This document shows positions 28,788-37,251 of a DNA stretch of 62,291 bases, piece by piece. The position numbers and the translations under genes are program-made. This stretch comes from Thioalkalivibrio sp. (GTDB lineage Bacteria > Pseudomonadota > Gammaproteobacteria > Ectothiorhodospirales > Ectothiorhodospiraceae), in assembly GCA_007116035.1 (NCBI GenBank), contig SKJG01000025.1:1-62291 (forward strand), read 5' to 3'. Each line of letters begins with the position of its first letter. The first letter of the stretch is position 1. The notes beneath the pieces are model-generated. The model was given only the letters and a program-made list of their open reading frames with translations, was not told the origin of the DNA and ran no database searches.

Positions 28788-29507
28788 ATGGACATCGCAA
28801 ACGCGTCAAAAAATCCGATGAATGAACCGCAGGCGACAATCCCGCCCTGGGCGGAGATCGACACGGTCCTGTTCGACATGGACGGGACGCTGCTCGATCT
28901 GCACTTCGACAACCGTTTCTGGCGTGAGCTGATTCCCACCGAGTATGCACTGTTGCATGCCCATGAGCCGGATCTCGCGCGCCAACGGTTGCTCGCCGAG
29001 ATGGACCGGATCCGCGGTCAGTTGCAGTGGTATTGCCTGGATTACTGGGTCGGGTTCACCGGCCTCGACCTGCTGGCCCTGAAGCAGCGGCTGGTCAGGC
29101 ACATTGCCTATCAGCCGCACGCGCTGCACGTCCTCGATACGCTCCGGCTGCAGGGCAAGCGCCTGATCCTGGTGACCAATGCGCATCCGCAGGTGCTGGC
29201 CTTCAAGCACGCACACACAGGCGTTGCCGATCACCTGGACCAAGTGGTATCCGCCCATGCGCTGAACTGCGCCAAGGAGGAGGCTTGTTTCTGGGATCGG
29301 CTGCAGACCGTGGAGCGCTATGAGCCGAGCCGCACCCTGCTGGTGGACGACAACCTCGCAGCGTTGTCCACGGCCCGCGATGTCGGCGTGCGTCACCTGC
29401 GCGGCATGCGCTACCCGGACAGCCAGGGACCGGCGATGGAGTCCGCGCATTTTTCGCTGCTCGAGAGCCTGGCCGAACTGCTGCCCGATCGGATTCTGCA
29501 TCGATGA
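28788..29507 (+). CDS. yrfG: GMP/IMP nucleotidase YrfG (HAD family)
   Basis: The HAD phosphatase motifs are VLFDMDGTLLDLHFDN (motif I with nucleophile and acid/base Asp), LVTNAH (motif II), the Lys in CAKEEACFW (motif III), and LVDDNLAALSTAR (motif IV). E. coli YrfG dephosphorylates GMP and IMP; the protein here has matching length (239 aa) and the LPTEYA-like segment IPTEYALLHA. A second ATG at 28818 is possible. The gene is divergent from the periplasmic protein, near nudE as in other gammaproteobacteria. Confidence 0.9.
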   Translation: MDIANASKNPMNEPQATIPPWAEIDTVLFDMDGTLLDLHFDNRFWRELIPTEYALLHAHEPDLARQRLLAEMDRIRGQLQWYCLDYWVGFTGLDLLALKQRLVRHIAYQPHALHVLDTLRLQGKRLILVTNAHPQVLAFKHAHTGVADHLDQVVSAHALNCAKEEACFWDRLQTVERYEPSRTLLVDDNLAALSTARDVGVRHLRGMRYPDSQGPAMESAHFSLLESLAELLPDRILHR

Positions 29508-29640
29508 TCGTGCGCGCGCGATCGGCAGCCCTCCGGCCGGACACCGAGCTGTTGAATCTCCAGAACCCATGAGGTTGAACTGGAATCCGGCGCAGTTGCC
29601 CAAAGGATAGGACGTAACCGAAAACAACCGCGAGGACGCT

Positions 29641-29952
29641 ATGCGCAATGCCTCTTTCTCAATTGGACAGATCATCCATGTCCGCGATGGCGACATGCGT
29701 GGCGTCGTTGTCGATGTGGACGAGCACTTCCAGGCGCCGGTGGAACTGCCGGACAAGATCCGGGCCTCGCTGCCCAATCCCGAGCAGCCTTGGTACTACA
29801 TCCTGGTCGATGGTTCCGAAGAACGGGTCTACGTGGCCGAGGAGAGCATGCATCCGGATACCGACGACTCCCCGGTCGATCACCCCGGCATCGAGCAGTT
29901 TTTCCGCCATTTCGACGAAGGCCGCTACGAACCCCAGTACCTGCTGAACTGA
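29641..29952 (+). CDS. hspQ: Heat shock protein HspQ
   Basis: HspQ binds hemimethylated origin DNA and acts as an enhancer or adaptor of Lon protease. The 103-aa protein has FSIGQIIHVRDGDMRGVVVD, a Pro/Glu segment, then PWYYILVDGSEERVYVAEES, the family signature, and ends EPQYLLN. GAGG lies before ATG. No sigma32 promoter with correct spacing could be identified in the 133 bp upstream. Confidence 0.92.
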   Translation: MRNASFSIGQIIHVRDGDMRGVVVDVDEHFQAPVELPDKIRASLPNPEQPWYYILVDGSEERVYVAEESMHPDTDDSPVDHPGIEQFFRHFDEGRYEPQYLLN

Positions 29953-30068
29953 CCGATATCGCCGGCTGGGCCGCGGTTCTTCCGGGCGCCCGGGGCCGGC
30001 CATGAGAAAACGATCCCGATCGTGCACAATCGCCCGATGCCGAGAAGCGCCTGTTTCCCTGCTAGTGG

Positions 30069-30218
30069 GCCATCCGGGAAGTTCGGTAACGATGGAGCAC
30101 AGCCAGACGCGCCGGAGCAAGGCGGGCAAGTGCGGGAATAGCCACTCTATTTCAATCGTGCCCAACGCAGCGCCGGCGTGTCTGGCGCCGCGATCTGATA
30201 CCGAACTTCCCGCATGGC
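30069..30218. repeat. 150-bp nested-palindrome element (MITE- or REP-like)
   Basis: Terminal inverted repeats of 20 bp with one mismatch (30069-30088, GCCATCCGGGAAGTTCGGTA; 30199-30218) enclose a second pair of 14-bp arms (30102-30115 and 30173-30186, one mismatch). At the apex is a third small stem, GGAATAG-CCACT-CTATTTC (near 30135-30153). The whole unit can fold back on itself. The core GGGAATAGCCACTCTATTTC resembles sequences I recall as dispersed in gammaproteobacteria; this was not checked. It fills most of the 342-bp gap between hspQ and the next gene; no ORF is supported there. Confidence 0.8.
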
Positions 30219-30294
30219 TCACTCGGCCGCAGCCTTGGGCGGTCGTGTCGGATGCAACTCCGGCTTCTTTCTTCACGTGTGGCAGGGGAGGTGA

Positions 30295-30963
30295 GTGTTG
30301 ATCGATCAGGGGGTTCTCGTCGCCGCCTTCGCCGTTGGCGTGCTCGGCGGTGTCCATTGCCTGGGCATGTGCGGGGGCATCGTCGGCGCGATTTCGTTGA
30401 GTCACACCGGCTCGGAGTCGCCCGCCTGGCCGCGCCTGCTTGCCTACAACCTAGGGCGCATGAGCAGTTATGTGGTCGCGGGCGCGCTGGCAGGACTGCT
30501 GGGCGCGGCGCTGCTCGGCGCTCTGCCGCAGGGGCAGCGCATCCTGGAATTGCTCGCCGCCGTGTTCCTGATCCTGCTCGGGCTTTATCTCGCGGGGTGG
30601 TGGCCGATTCTGGCCCGGCTGGAGCAGGTTGGTGGCCGCGTCTGGAAGCGGATCGAGCCGTTGGGGCGGCGCTTCATCCCCGTGCGTCATGCGGGGCAGG
30701 CCTTCGTGATCGGCGGGATCTGGGGTTGGCTTCCCTGTGGCCTGGTCTATAGCGTGCTCGTGTGGGCGCTTTCGGCGGGCAGCGCCGCGGACGGTGCGCT
30801 GCTGATGGCGGCATTTGCCTTGGGCACCCTGCCCAACCTGATGCTGATGGGCCTGTTCGCGGCCAGGCTCGCCCGTTTCGTGCGCAACGAACTCGTGCGC
30901 CAGGGGGCCGGGGCCCTGCTCATCGCCTACGGACTCTGGCGCATCTTCACGCTGTTCGCGTGA
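30295..30963 (+). CDS. UreH/DsbD-like (sulfite exporter TauE/SafE-type) membrane protein
   Basis: The 222-aa protein has about six transmembrane helices. It carries two hallmark segments, GVLGGVHCLGMCGGIVGAIS in helix 1 and FVIGGIWGWLPCGLVYSVL in helix 4, each with conserved Cys and Gly-Pro-Cys-type motifs. Related proteins are annotated as UreH-domain or cytochrome-biogenesis transmembrane proteins. They often lie near cbb3 oxidase assembly genes, where a copper or haem role is suspected. Despite the family name there is no link to the urease operon 12 kb away. GTG 30295 and TTG 30298 are both possible starts; AGGGGAGG fits TTG slightly better. Confidence 0.8.
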   Translation: MLIDQGVLVAAFAVGVLGGVHCLGMCGGIVGAISLSHTGSESPAWPRLLAYNLGRMSSYVVAGALAGLLGAALLGALPQGQRILELLAAVFLILLGLYLAGWWPILARLEQVGGRVWKRIEPLGRRFIPVRHAGQAFVIGGIWGWLPCGLVYSVLVWALSAGSAADGALLMAAFALGTLPNLMLMGLFAARLARFVRNELVRQGAGALLIAYGLWRIFTLFA

Positions 30964-30968
30964 CAGGA

Positions 30969-31427
30969 CTAATTGCGGTAGAAGCTCTGGCGGAAACTCA
31001 CCGGCATCGTTTCGTCATCGTCCGCTGCCGAGACGCGCAGGTTGAAGTCGATCACCTCTCCGGGGCGCACCGCGACCTCGGCCAGATGATAGTAGGCATC
31101 GCCGTCGCGGACCTGGCGGAAGCTCAGGTTACGCAGTTGCCGGTTGAGGTTCACCGCATGCCCGGTGACGCTGCCGGGCACCGATTCCATCGTGTCCTCG
31201 TCGCGCTTCATGATCACGATGTTGACCAGCGCCCTTCTGCTGCTGCGGCGGATGTTGTAGGCCCTGGCCACCTCCGGTGACAGGAAGGTGGTGTTCACCA
31301 CGGTGTAATGGACCACGTGGCGATCGAACTCGATCTCGTTGGCGTGGCTTGCACCCGCGGCCAGAAGCAGAACCAGCAGAAAGCCTGCCCAGATCACGAA
31401 CCGAATGCGCATGGGTACCATCCTCAC
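30969..31427 (-). CDS. DUF4426 periplasmic protein
   Basis: The protein is 152 aa, with a signal peptide (RIRFVIWAGFLLVLLLAAGA then SHA) followed by a mature beta-rich domain. DRHVVHYTVVNTTFLSPEVA, LVNIVIMKR and the final VSFRQSFYRN are typical of DUF4426. A shorter start at ATG 31412 has its own GAGG and is equally good. It is associated with yggT-proC-yggS in gammaproteobacteria, as here. The function is unknown. Confidence 0.85.
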   Translation of the reverse strand: MRMVPMRIRFVIWAGFLLVLLLAAGASHANEIEFDRHVVHYTVVNTTFLSPEVARAYNIRRSSRRALVNIVIMKRDEDTMESVPGSVTGHAVNLNRQLRNLSFRQVRDGDAYYHLAEVAVRPGEVIDFNLRVSAADDDETMPVSFRQSFYRN

Positions 31428-31543
31428 GTTTCCTTGTTGAAGTTCGGGTTGCCGCCAGCCGAAGCTCGCCCCCGCGGAAGCGCCGTCCCGCGATGCGTCC
31501 AGCAGACGAGTGTAGCAGCCTGCAGAGACCCGGTATCAGACGG

Positions 31544-32098
31544 CTACAATGAGCGCACAATAATCAGCACGATGTAAAGGCCGATCAGGGCCAGCATCGG
31601 CGAGAAGTCGATCGCCCCCGTGTTCGGCAAGGCGCGGCGCAGGGGGCCGAGAATCGGCCGGTTCACGTCCGAAACCAGCCGGGCCACAGGATTTCCGCCA
31701 CGAGAGCCTCCCGCCTGCAGCCAACTCATCACGACCTCGATCACGAGGCTGATGATCAGGATCCAGACCACGGTCACGAGGATCTCCCGAATCGAGGCGA
31801 CCAGCACGAGTCCCGGGGCGATGTCGATGCCGAGCACCATCAGGCGCAGCCAGAGTTCGATGAACTTGAGCAGCAGGATCAGTACCACGGCTGCCAGGTC
31901 CAGGCGGCCCAGCGGCGGAATCACGCGCCGCAGCAGCAGCAGCGGTGGGTTCGTCAGTTGCACGATGGTCTGGGAAATGGGATTGAAGAAATCGGCACGG
32001 ACCAAGCCGAAGATCAGCCGCAGCAGCAGCAAAATGATGTAGATCCCGAACAGGGTGCTGATCAAGAAATCGAGGATCTGGTCGAAGGGGCCTTGCAT
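31544..32098 (-). CDS. yggT: YggT family integral membrane protein
   Basis: The 184-aa protein has two YggT repeats, each of paired helices: IYIILLLLRLIFGLVRADFF then NPISQTIVQLTNPPLLLLRR, and later VVMSWLQAGGS...NPVARLVSDVNRPILGPLRR. The NP-x-RxP-like motifs between the helices define the family. It acts in the inner membrane; roles in osmotic stress and plastid/cyanobacterial nucleoid or division have been reported for relatives. It lies directly downstream of proC. Confidence 0.92.
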   Translation of the reverse strand: MQGPFDQILDFLISTLFGIYIILLLLRLIFGLVRADFFNPISQTIVQLTNPPLLLLRRVIPPLGRLDLAAVVLILLLKFIELWLRLMVLGIDIAPGLVLVASIREILVTVVWILIISLVIEVVMSWLQAGGSRGGNPVARLVSDVNRPILGPLRRALPNTGAIDFSPMLALIGLYIVLIIVRSL

Positions 32099-32131
32099 CG
32101 CGTGCTCCGCTTTTGGGCTGTCGGGGGCGTA

Positions 32132-32950
32132 TTATCCACCAAGCTCCCGGCTGCGTGCAGCGGCCGCCTGCATCGCCTCCGCGACCAGTTGGCGGAGGCC
32201 GCCATTCTCGAATACCGCGATCGCCCGTTCCGTGGTGCCACCCGGCGAGGTGACGCGCGCGCGCAGTTGGGCCGGATCTTCAGCGCTGCCCGCCGCCAGC
32301 CTGGCCGCACCGGCAACGGTCGCCAGGCTCAATTCGCGCGCCGTGGCGCTGTCGAGGCCGAGTCGCTCGGCCGCCGCGGTCATCGCCTCGATCAGCAGGA
32401 AGACGTAGGCGGGGCCGCTCCCGGACGTGGCGGTAACGGCATGCATCTGCTCCTCCTCGCTGATCCATACCGTGGTCCCGACCGCGCCCAGCAGCCGCTC
32501 CGCCGTTTCCCGATCCGCCGCAGTGGCCCGGTCGTTCGCGAACAGTCCGGCGATGCCAGCCCCGATGAGTGCCGGCGTGTTCGGCATGGCGCGGATGATG
32601 CGCGTCTCCGCACCGAGCCAGGCGGTCATCTGAGCGGTGCTGACACCGGCCGCCACCGAGATGACCAGCGGAGCCGCCGCTGCGACCGCGCCCGCGAGCG
32701 TAGGTCCCAGCGTGGGAAGCACCTGCGGCTTGACGGCGAGGACCAGCGTTCGCGCCCCCGCCGCCAGTTCCACCGGCGTGCGCAGAGCGAGACCGGGAAA
32801 CTGCGCGCGCAGCGCCGCTGCGCGGTCGGCGTCGGGTTCCGCGATGCCGATGGCGGCCGCATCGATGCCTGCGCGGATCAGACCGGCGATCAGAGCCTGT
32901 CCCATGTTTCCGGCTCCGACGAAGCCGGCCTCGAGTCGATGCTGGTTCAT
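32132..32950 (-). CDS. proC: Pyrroline-5-carboxylate reductase
   Basis: This enzyme makes proline from pyrroline-5-carboxylate with NAD(P)H. The 272-aa protein has the dinucleotide fold VGAGNMGQALIAGL, a typical LVLAVKPQVL segment, VISVAAGVS, RAMPNTPALIGAGIAG, and the C-terminal signature VTSPGGTTERAIAVFENGGL. It overlaps yggS by 4 bp (ATGA). The order yggS-proC-yggT-DUF4426 is conserved in Pseudomonas and relatives. Confidence 0.97.
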   Translation of the reverse strand: MNQHRLEAGFVGAGNMGQALIAGLIRAGIDAAAIGIAEPDADRAAALRAQFPGLALRTPVELAAGARTLVLAVKPQVLPTLGPTLAGAVAAAAPLVISVAAGVSTAQMTAWLGAETRIIRAMPNTPALIGAGIAGLFANDRATAADRETAERLLGAVGTTVWISEEEQMHAVTATSGSGPAYVFLLIEAMTAAAERLGLDSATARELSLATVAGAARLAAGSAEDPAQLRARVTSPGGTTERAIAVFENGGLRQLVAEAMQAAAARSRELGG

Positions 32951-33657
32951 GTCTGCCTCGATGAAGGACTGCGTGGGCCAAAGAGTGCGGTTCCGACGCG
33001 GACCAGGGTGGCGCCCTCGAGGATTGCCGCCTCGAGGTCGTCGGACATGCCCATCGAGAGCGTGTCGAGCCGGTGTCCGGTCGCATTCAGGGTATCGCGG
33101 AGCTCGCGCAGGCGCGCGAAGGGGCGACGTTGTTGTTCCGGGTCATCGCTGGGTGCCGGCAGGGTCATCAGTCCCCGCAGGGCCAGGCGTGGCAGTTGCG
33201 CGGTGGCGTCGGCCAATGCCTGCAGTTCGGTCTCGCGCACACCGCTCTTGCCGGGCTCCCGGCTCAGGTCCACCTGCAGGCACACCTGCAGCGGTGGCCG
33301 GCCGGCGGGTCGCTGCGCCGAGAGGCGTTCGGCAATCTTCAGGCGGTCGACACTGTGCACCCAGTGCGCACGCTCGGCGACCACACGGGTCTTGTTGGCC
33401 TGCAGAGCGCCAATGAAGTGCCACTCCGGCGGTGGCTCCAGGAGCAAGGCCAGGGCATCGTGTTTGGCGACGAATTCCTGGACGTAGTTCTCGCCGAACA
33501 GACGTTGCCCGAGGGTGTGCAGGGCCTGTATCTCCTGCTCGCTCCGCGTCTTGCTCACCGCGATCAGCCGGACGCTCTCCCGGTCGCGGCCGGCCTGCCG
33601 GCAGGCGGCATCGATGCGTCGCTCGACCGAGGCCCGGGAATGTTCCAGTTGCGTCAT
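32947..33657 (-). CDS. yggS: YggS family pyridoxal-phosphate homeostasis protein
   Basis: The PLP-binding, enzymatically silent alanine-racemase fold protein controls PLP and amino-acid balance. It is 236 aa, starting MTQLEHSRASVERRIDAACR. IAVSKTRSEQEIQALHTLGQ holds the PLP Lys, and GENYVQEF, WHFIGALQANK, SMGMSDDLEAAI and VRVGTALFGPR follow in order. It is divergent from pilT, as in P. aeruginosa. Confidence 0.95.
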   Translation of the reverse strand: MTQLEHSRASVERRIDAACRQAGRDRESVRLIAVSKTRSEQEIQALHTLGQRLFGENYVQEFVAKHDALALLLEPPPEWHFIGALQANKTRVVAERAHWVHSVDRLKIAERLSAQRPAGRPPLQVCLQVDLSREPGKSGVRETELQALADATAQLPRLALRGLMTLPAPSDDPEQQRRPFARLRELRDTLNATGHRLDTLSMGMSDDLEAAILEGATLVRVGTALFGPRSPSSRQT

Positions 33658-33781
33658 GGCGCTATGATATAGTCCTGTGGTATAGAAATGCTGCGGGACT
33701 GCTAGTGTTGCATTCCAGTCCCCGGTTGTCTTGGGGTTTGCAGGGCGGTCCACCGCTCACATGGGGTTCAGGGGGAACTCA

Positions 33782-34816
33782 ATGGATATCACCCAGCTGC
33801 TTTCCTTTGCCGTGAAAAACGGTGCATCGGACCTGCACATCTCTGCCGGTATGCCGCCGTTGGTGCGAATCGACGGGGACATGCGCCGCGTGAACGTGCC
33901 GGTGATGGAACACAAGGAGGTGCAGGCGCTGATCTACGACATCATGAACGATCGTCAGCGCAAGGACTACGAGGAGTTTCTCGAGACCGACTTCTCTTTC
34001 GAAATGAAAGGACTGGCCCGGTTCCGCGTGAATGCCTTCGTGCAGGACAGGGGGGCGGCGGCGGTGTTCCGCACCATTCCTTCGAAGGTGCTGACCCTGG
34101 AGGATCTGGGCTGTCCACGGGTGTTCGAGAAGATCGCGGATTACCCCCGTGGCATCGTGCTGGTCACCGGACCGACGGGTTCGGGTAAGTCCACCACCCT
34201 CGCCGCCATGGTGGATCATAAGAACAACCAGGAATACGGCCACATCCTCACCATCGAGGATCCGATCGAATTCGTGCACGAGTCCAAGAAGTGCCTGGTC
34301 AACCAGCGCGAGGTGCACCGCGATACCCATGGCTTCAGCGAGGCCCTGCGTTCGGCGCTGCGCGAGGATCCGGACACCATCCTGGTGGGTGAGTTGCGTG
34401 ACCTGGAGACAATTCGCCTGGCACTGACCGCCGCGGAGACGGGCCATCTGGTCTTCGGCACGCTGCACACCAGTTCCGCGGCAAAGACCATCGACCGCGT
34501 GGTCGACGTGTTTCCGGCCGCGGAGAAGGACATGGTGCGTGCGATGCTGTCCGAGTCGCTGCGCGCGGTCATTGCCCAGACGCTGCTGAAACGCGTCGGC
34601 GGGGGGCGCGTCGCGGCGCACGAGATCATGCTCGGAACCCCGGCGATACGGAACCTGATCCGCGAAAACAAGATCGCGCAGATGTATTCCACCATCCAGA
34701 CCAGTGCCGGGCTCGGCATGCAGACGCTGGATCAGTGCCTCAGGGACATGATCAACAGCGGCCTGATCACGCGTGAGGATGCACGGCGCCGGGCGGTGAA
34801 CCCGGATTCACTCTGA
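33782..34816 (+). CDS. pilT: Type IV pilus retraction ATPase PilT
   Basis: PilT depolymerises type IV pili. The 344-aa protein begins MDITQLLSFAVKNGASDLHI. It has Walker A GPTGSGKSTT, the Asp box EDPIEF, Walker B TILVGELRDLETI, the His box TGHLVFGTLHTSSAAKTIDRV, and the AIRNLIREN (AIRNLIRE) motif needed for retraction. An AT-rich stretch TATGATATAG lies 110 bp upstream. It heads a plus-strand group of three ATPases. Confidence 0.97.
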   Translation: MDITQLLSFAVKNGASDLHISAGMPPLVRIDGDMRRVNVPVMEHKEVQALIYDIMNDRQRKDYEEFLETDFSFEMKGLARFRVNAFVQDRGAAAVFRTIPSKVLTLEDLGCPRVFEKIADYPRGIVLVTGPTGSGKSTTLAAMVDHKNNQEYGHILTIEDPIEFVHESKKCLVNQREVHRDTHGFSEALRSALREDPDTILVGELRDLETIRLALTAAETGHLVFGTLHTSSAAKTIDRVVDVFPAAEKDMVRAMLSESLRAVIAQTLLKRVGGGRVAAHEIMLGTPAIRNLIRENKIAQMYSTIQTSAGLGMQTLDQCLRDMINSGLITREDARRRAVNPDSL

Positions 34817-34880
34817 GTCGTGTACGGGTCGACCAGGGGTGGTTTCGGCAGCATAGACAACAGACGACGGGGTCCCATTC

Positions 34881-36053
34881 ATGGATCGTGACAAGGCCAT
34901 ACGTTTCATGCACGACCTGCTGCGCACCATGGTGGAGCGTGGCGGATCAGACCTGTTCATCACGGTGGGGATGCCGCCGGCGGCGAAGATCAACGGCTTG
35001 GTTGGGCCGCTGACCGACCAGGCCCTGACTCCGGCGCACACGCAGGTGCTGGTACGATCGATGATGAACGACAAGCAGTCCTCGGAATTCGACCGTACCC
35101 ACGAATGCCAGTTCGCGGTCGGGCTGGAAGGGGTGTCGCGGTTCCGTGTCAGTGCCTTCACCCAGCGCGGCCACGTGGGCATGGTGCTGCGCACCATCCA
35201 GAGCAAGATCCCTTCCTTCCAAGAGATCAACATGCCCCCGCAGTTGAAGGAGATCGCGATGACCCGGCGCGGGCTGGTGATCTTCGTGGGCGCGACCTCG
35301 TCGGGTAAATCGACCTCCCTCGCGGCGATGATCGGCTACCGGAACCAGAACTCGGCGGACCACATCATCACCATCGAGGACCCGATCGAGTTCGTGCACC
35401 CGCACGGGAAGAGCCTGATCACCCAGCGCGAGGTGGGTATCGACACCGATAGCTACGAGGTCGCGCTGAAGAACACGCTGCGCCAGGCTCCGGACGTGAT
35501 CCTGATCGGAGAGATCCGGGACCGTGAGACGATGGACTACGGTGTCGCCTTCGCGGAGACCGGCCACCTGTGCCTGTCGACCCTGCACGCCAACAGCACC
35601 AACCAGGCAATGGACCGCATCATCAACTTCTTCCCCGAGGACCGGCGCCCGCAGCTGCTGATGGATCTGTCCCTGAACCTGAAGGCCGTGGTGTCCCAGC
35701 GTCTGGTCCGTACCCAGGACGGCAAGGGCCGGGTGCCCGCGGTCGAGATCCTGATCAATACGCCGCTGATGTCCGACCTGATCCTGAAGGGCGCGGTGCA
35801 CGAGATGAAGGACCTGATTTCGCGTTCCCGCGAGCAGGGCATGCAGACCTTCGACCAAGCCCTGTTCGACCTCTACGAGGCCGGCCAGATCAATTACCAG
35901 GAGGCGATCCGCAACGCGGATTCGATGAACGACCTGCGGTTGCGGCTGAAGCTGGACAGCAAGCGCGCCCGGCGCGAGGAAGAGCCGGACGTGATGGACG
36001 ACCTGGCCGGCCTCTCGGTCGCAGAGCAGGCCCCCGACATACGCTCACGGTGA
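34881..36053 (+). CDS. pilU: Type IV pilus retraction ATPase accessory PilU
   Basis: PilU is the PilT-dependent helper retraction ATPase. The 390-aa protein has the PilU-type Walker A GATSSGKSTS, the Asp box EDPIEFVHPHGKSLITQREVG, Walker B VILIGEIRDRETMDYG, and the His box TGHLCLSTLHANSTNQAMDRI. The C-terminal extension ending in a charged tail (KRARREEEPDVMDDL) is PilU-like. It lies 64 bp after pilT and 6 bp before a further paralogue. Confidence 0.95.
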   Translation: MDRDKAIRFMHDLLRTMVERGGSDLFITVGMPPAAKINGLVGPLTDQALTPAHTQVLVRSMMNDKQSSEFDRTHECQFAVGLEGVSRFRVSAFTQRGHVGMVLRTIQSKIPSFQEINMPPQLKEIAMTRRGLVIFVGATSSGKSTSLAAMIGYRNQNSADHIITIEDPIEFVHPHGKSLITQREVGIDTDSYEVALKNTLRQAPDVILIGEIRDRETMDYGVAFAETGHLCLSTLHANSTNQAMDRIINFFPEDRRPQLLMDLSLNLKAVVSQRLVRTQDGKGRVPAVEILINTPLMSDLILKGAVHEMKDLISRSREQGMQTFDQALFDLYEAGQINYQEAIRNADSMNDLRLRLKLDSKRARREEEPDVMDDLAGLSVAEQAPDIRSR

Positions 36054-36059
36054 CCCGAT

Positions 36060-37202
36060 ATGGCGACTGCGCAGATTGACCCGTACCTGAAGCTGATGGC
36101 GCAGAAAGGCGCCTCGGACCTCTTCTTCATCACCGGTGCGCCGATCAGCATCAAGATCGACGGCCGCGTGCAGCCACTGTCGCAGACGACCCTGAAACCG
36201 GGCGAGGTTGCAAAGATCGCCGGCGAGATCATGCAGCCGATCCACGAGCAGAGCCTGGAGCAGCAGAATTCCGCGAACTTCGGGATCTCGCGCACCGACG
36301 TCGGTCGCTACCGGGTGAACGTCTACCGGCAGCGCGGCGATCTTGCGATGGTGATCCGGCACATCCAGCTGTCGATCCCGAGCATCGAGTCGCTCGGGCT
36401 TCCACCGGTGCTGAAGGGCTTCGCGAGGCACCGGAACGGCCTGGTGTTGATCGTTGGGTCCACCGGTTCCGGCAAGTCGACCACGCTGGCTGCAATGATC
36501 GACCACCGTGCCCGAAGCGAGACGGGCCATATCCTGACGGTCGAGGATCCGATCGAGTTCTTGTTTTCCCACCGGCTCTCGATCGTCGGACAGCGCGAGG
36601 TCGGTCTGGACACGCCCAGCTACGAACAAGCCCTGCAGGACGGCATGCGCGAGGCGCCGGACGTGATCATGGTGGGCGAGGTCCGCAGCCGAGAGACCAT
36701 GCGTCAGGCCCTGAACTACGCCGATACCGGCCATCTGGTGCTGACGACGCTGCATGCGACCAGCGCCAACCAGGCGCTGGACCGGCTGATCCACATGTTT
36801 CCGGAGGACTTCCGCAGCCAGATCCTGTCGGACCTGTCGATCAACCTGCGCGCCATCGTGGCGCAGCGGCTGCTGCAGACGCCGCAGGGCAAGCGGGTGG
36901 TCGCGGTCGAGGTGCTGGTGAATACCCCCTTCGTGGCGGAACTGATCCGCGAGGACAAGGTGGGCGAGATCAAGGAGGCGATGCAGAAGGGCTCCAAGGA
37001 CGGCATGCAGACCTTCGACCAGGCCCTGTTCCGGCTGTACAAGGAGGGCAAGGTCGAGCTCGAGGAGGCGCTGTCCAAGGCGGATTCGCGTGCCGACCTC
37101 GAGTGGCGGCTCAGCTTTGGCGGCGGCGTCGGTACCCCCGATGGCGAGGCGGAAGAAGACTTCCGGCTGCCCGGGGAGAAGGCGGAGGAAAAGGCTGGCT
37201 GA
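36060..37202 (+). CDS. Third PilT/PilU-family ATPase (PilU-like paralogue)
   Basis: The 380-aa protein begins PYLKLMAQKGASDLFFITGA then PISIKIDG, in the same N-terminal PAS-like frame as PilU. It has Walker A GSTGSGKSTT, EDPIEFLFSHRLSIVGQREVG, Walker B VIMVGEVRSRETMRQA, and TGHLVLTTLHATSANQALDRL. Catalytic motifs are intact, so an active ATPase is expected. Its acidic C-terminal tail (EAEEDFRLPGEKAEEKAG) is unique among the three. It follows pilU by 6 bp and is probably co-translated with it. Whether it aids retraction or serves another pilus system cannot be read from sequence. Confidence 0.92.
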   Translation: MATAQIDPYLKLMAQKGASDLFFITGAPISIKIDGRVQPLSQTTLKPGEVAKIAGEIMQPIHEQSLEQQNSANFGISRTDVGRYRVNVYRQRGDLAMVIRHIQLSIPSIESLGLPPVLKGFARHRNGLVLIVGSTGSGKSTTLAAMIDHRARSETGHILTVEDPIEFLFSHRLSIVGQREVGLDTPSYEQALQDGMREAPDVIMVGEVRSRETMRQALNYADTGHLVLTTLHATSANQALDRLIHMFPEDFRSQILSDLSINLRAIVAQRLLQTPQGKRVVAVEVLVNTPFVAELIREDKVGEIKEAMQKGSKDGMQTFDQALFRLYKEGKVELEEALSKADSRADLEWRLSFGGGVGTPDGEAEEDFRLPGEKAEEKAG

Positions 37203-37251
37203 GGCCGCTGGCGTCTCGCCCGCGTTGCCCGGGGCCGCGGCCTGGGCCCGT

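Noticed and set aside
30295-30963. UreH-domain protein as a nickel transporter for urease
   Set aside because: It lies 12 kb from ure, in another gene group, and its Cys/Gly motifs match the TauE/DsbD-like type found near cytochrome oxidase assembly genes.
33649-33675. Sigma70 promoter TATGAT before pilT
   Set aside because: No -35 hexamer lies at acceptable spacing; the A/T-rich stretch alone is not enough.
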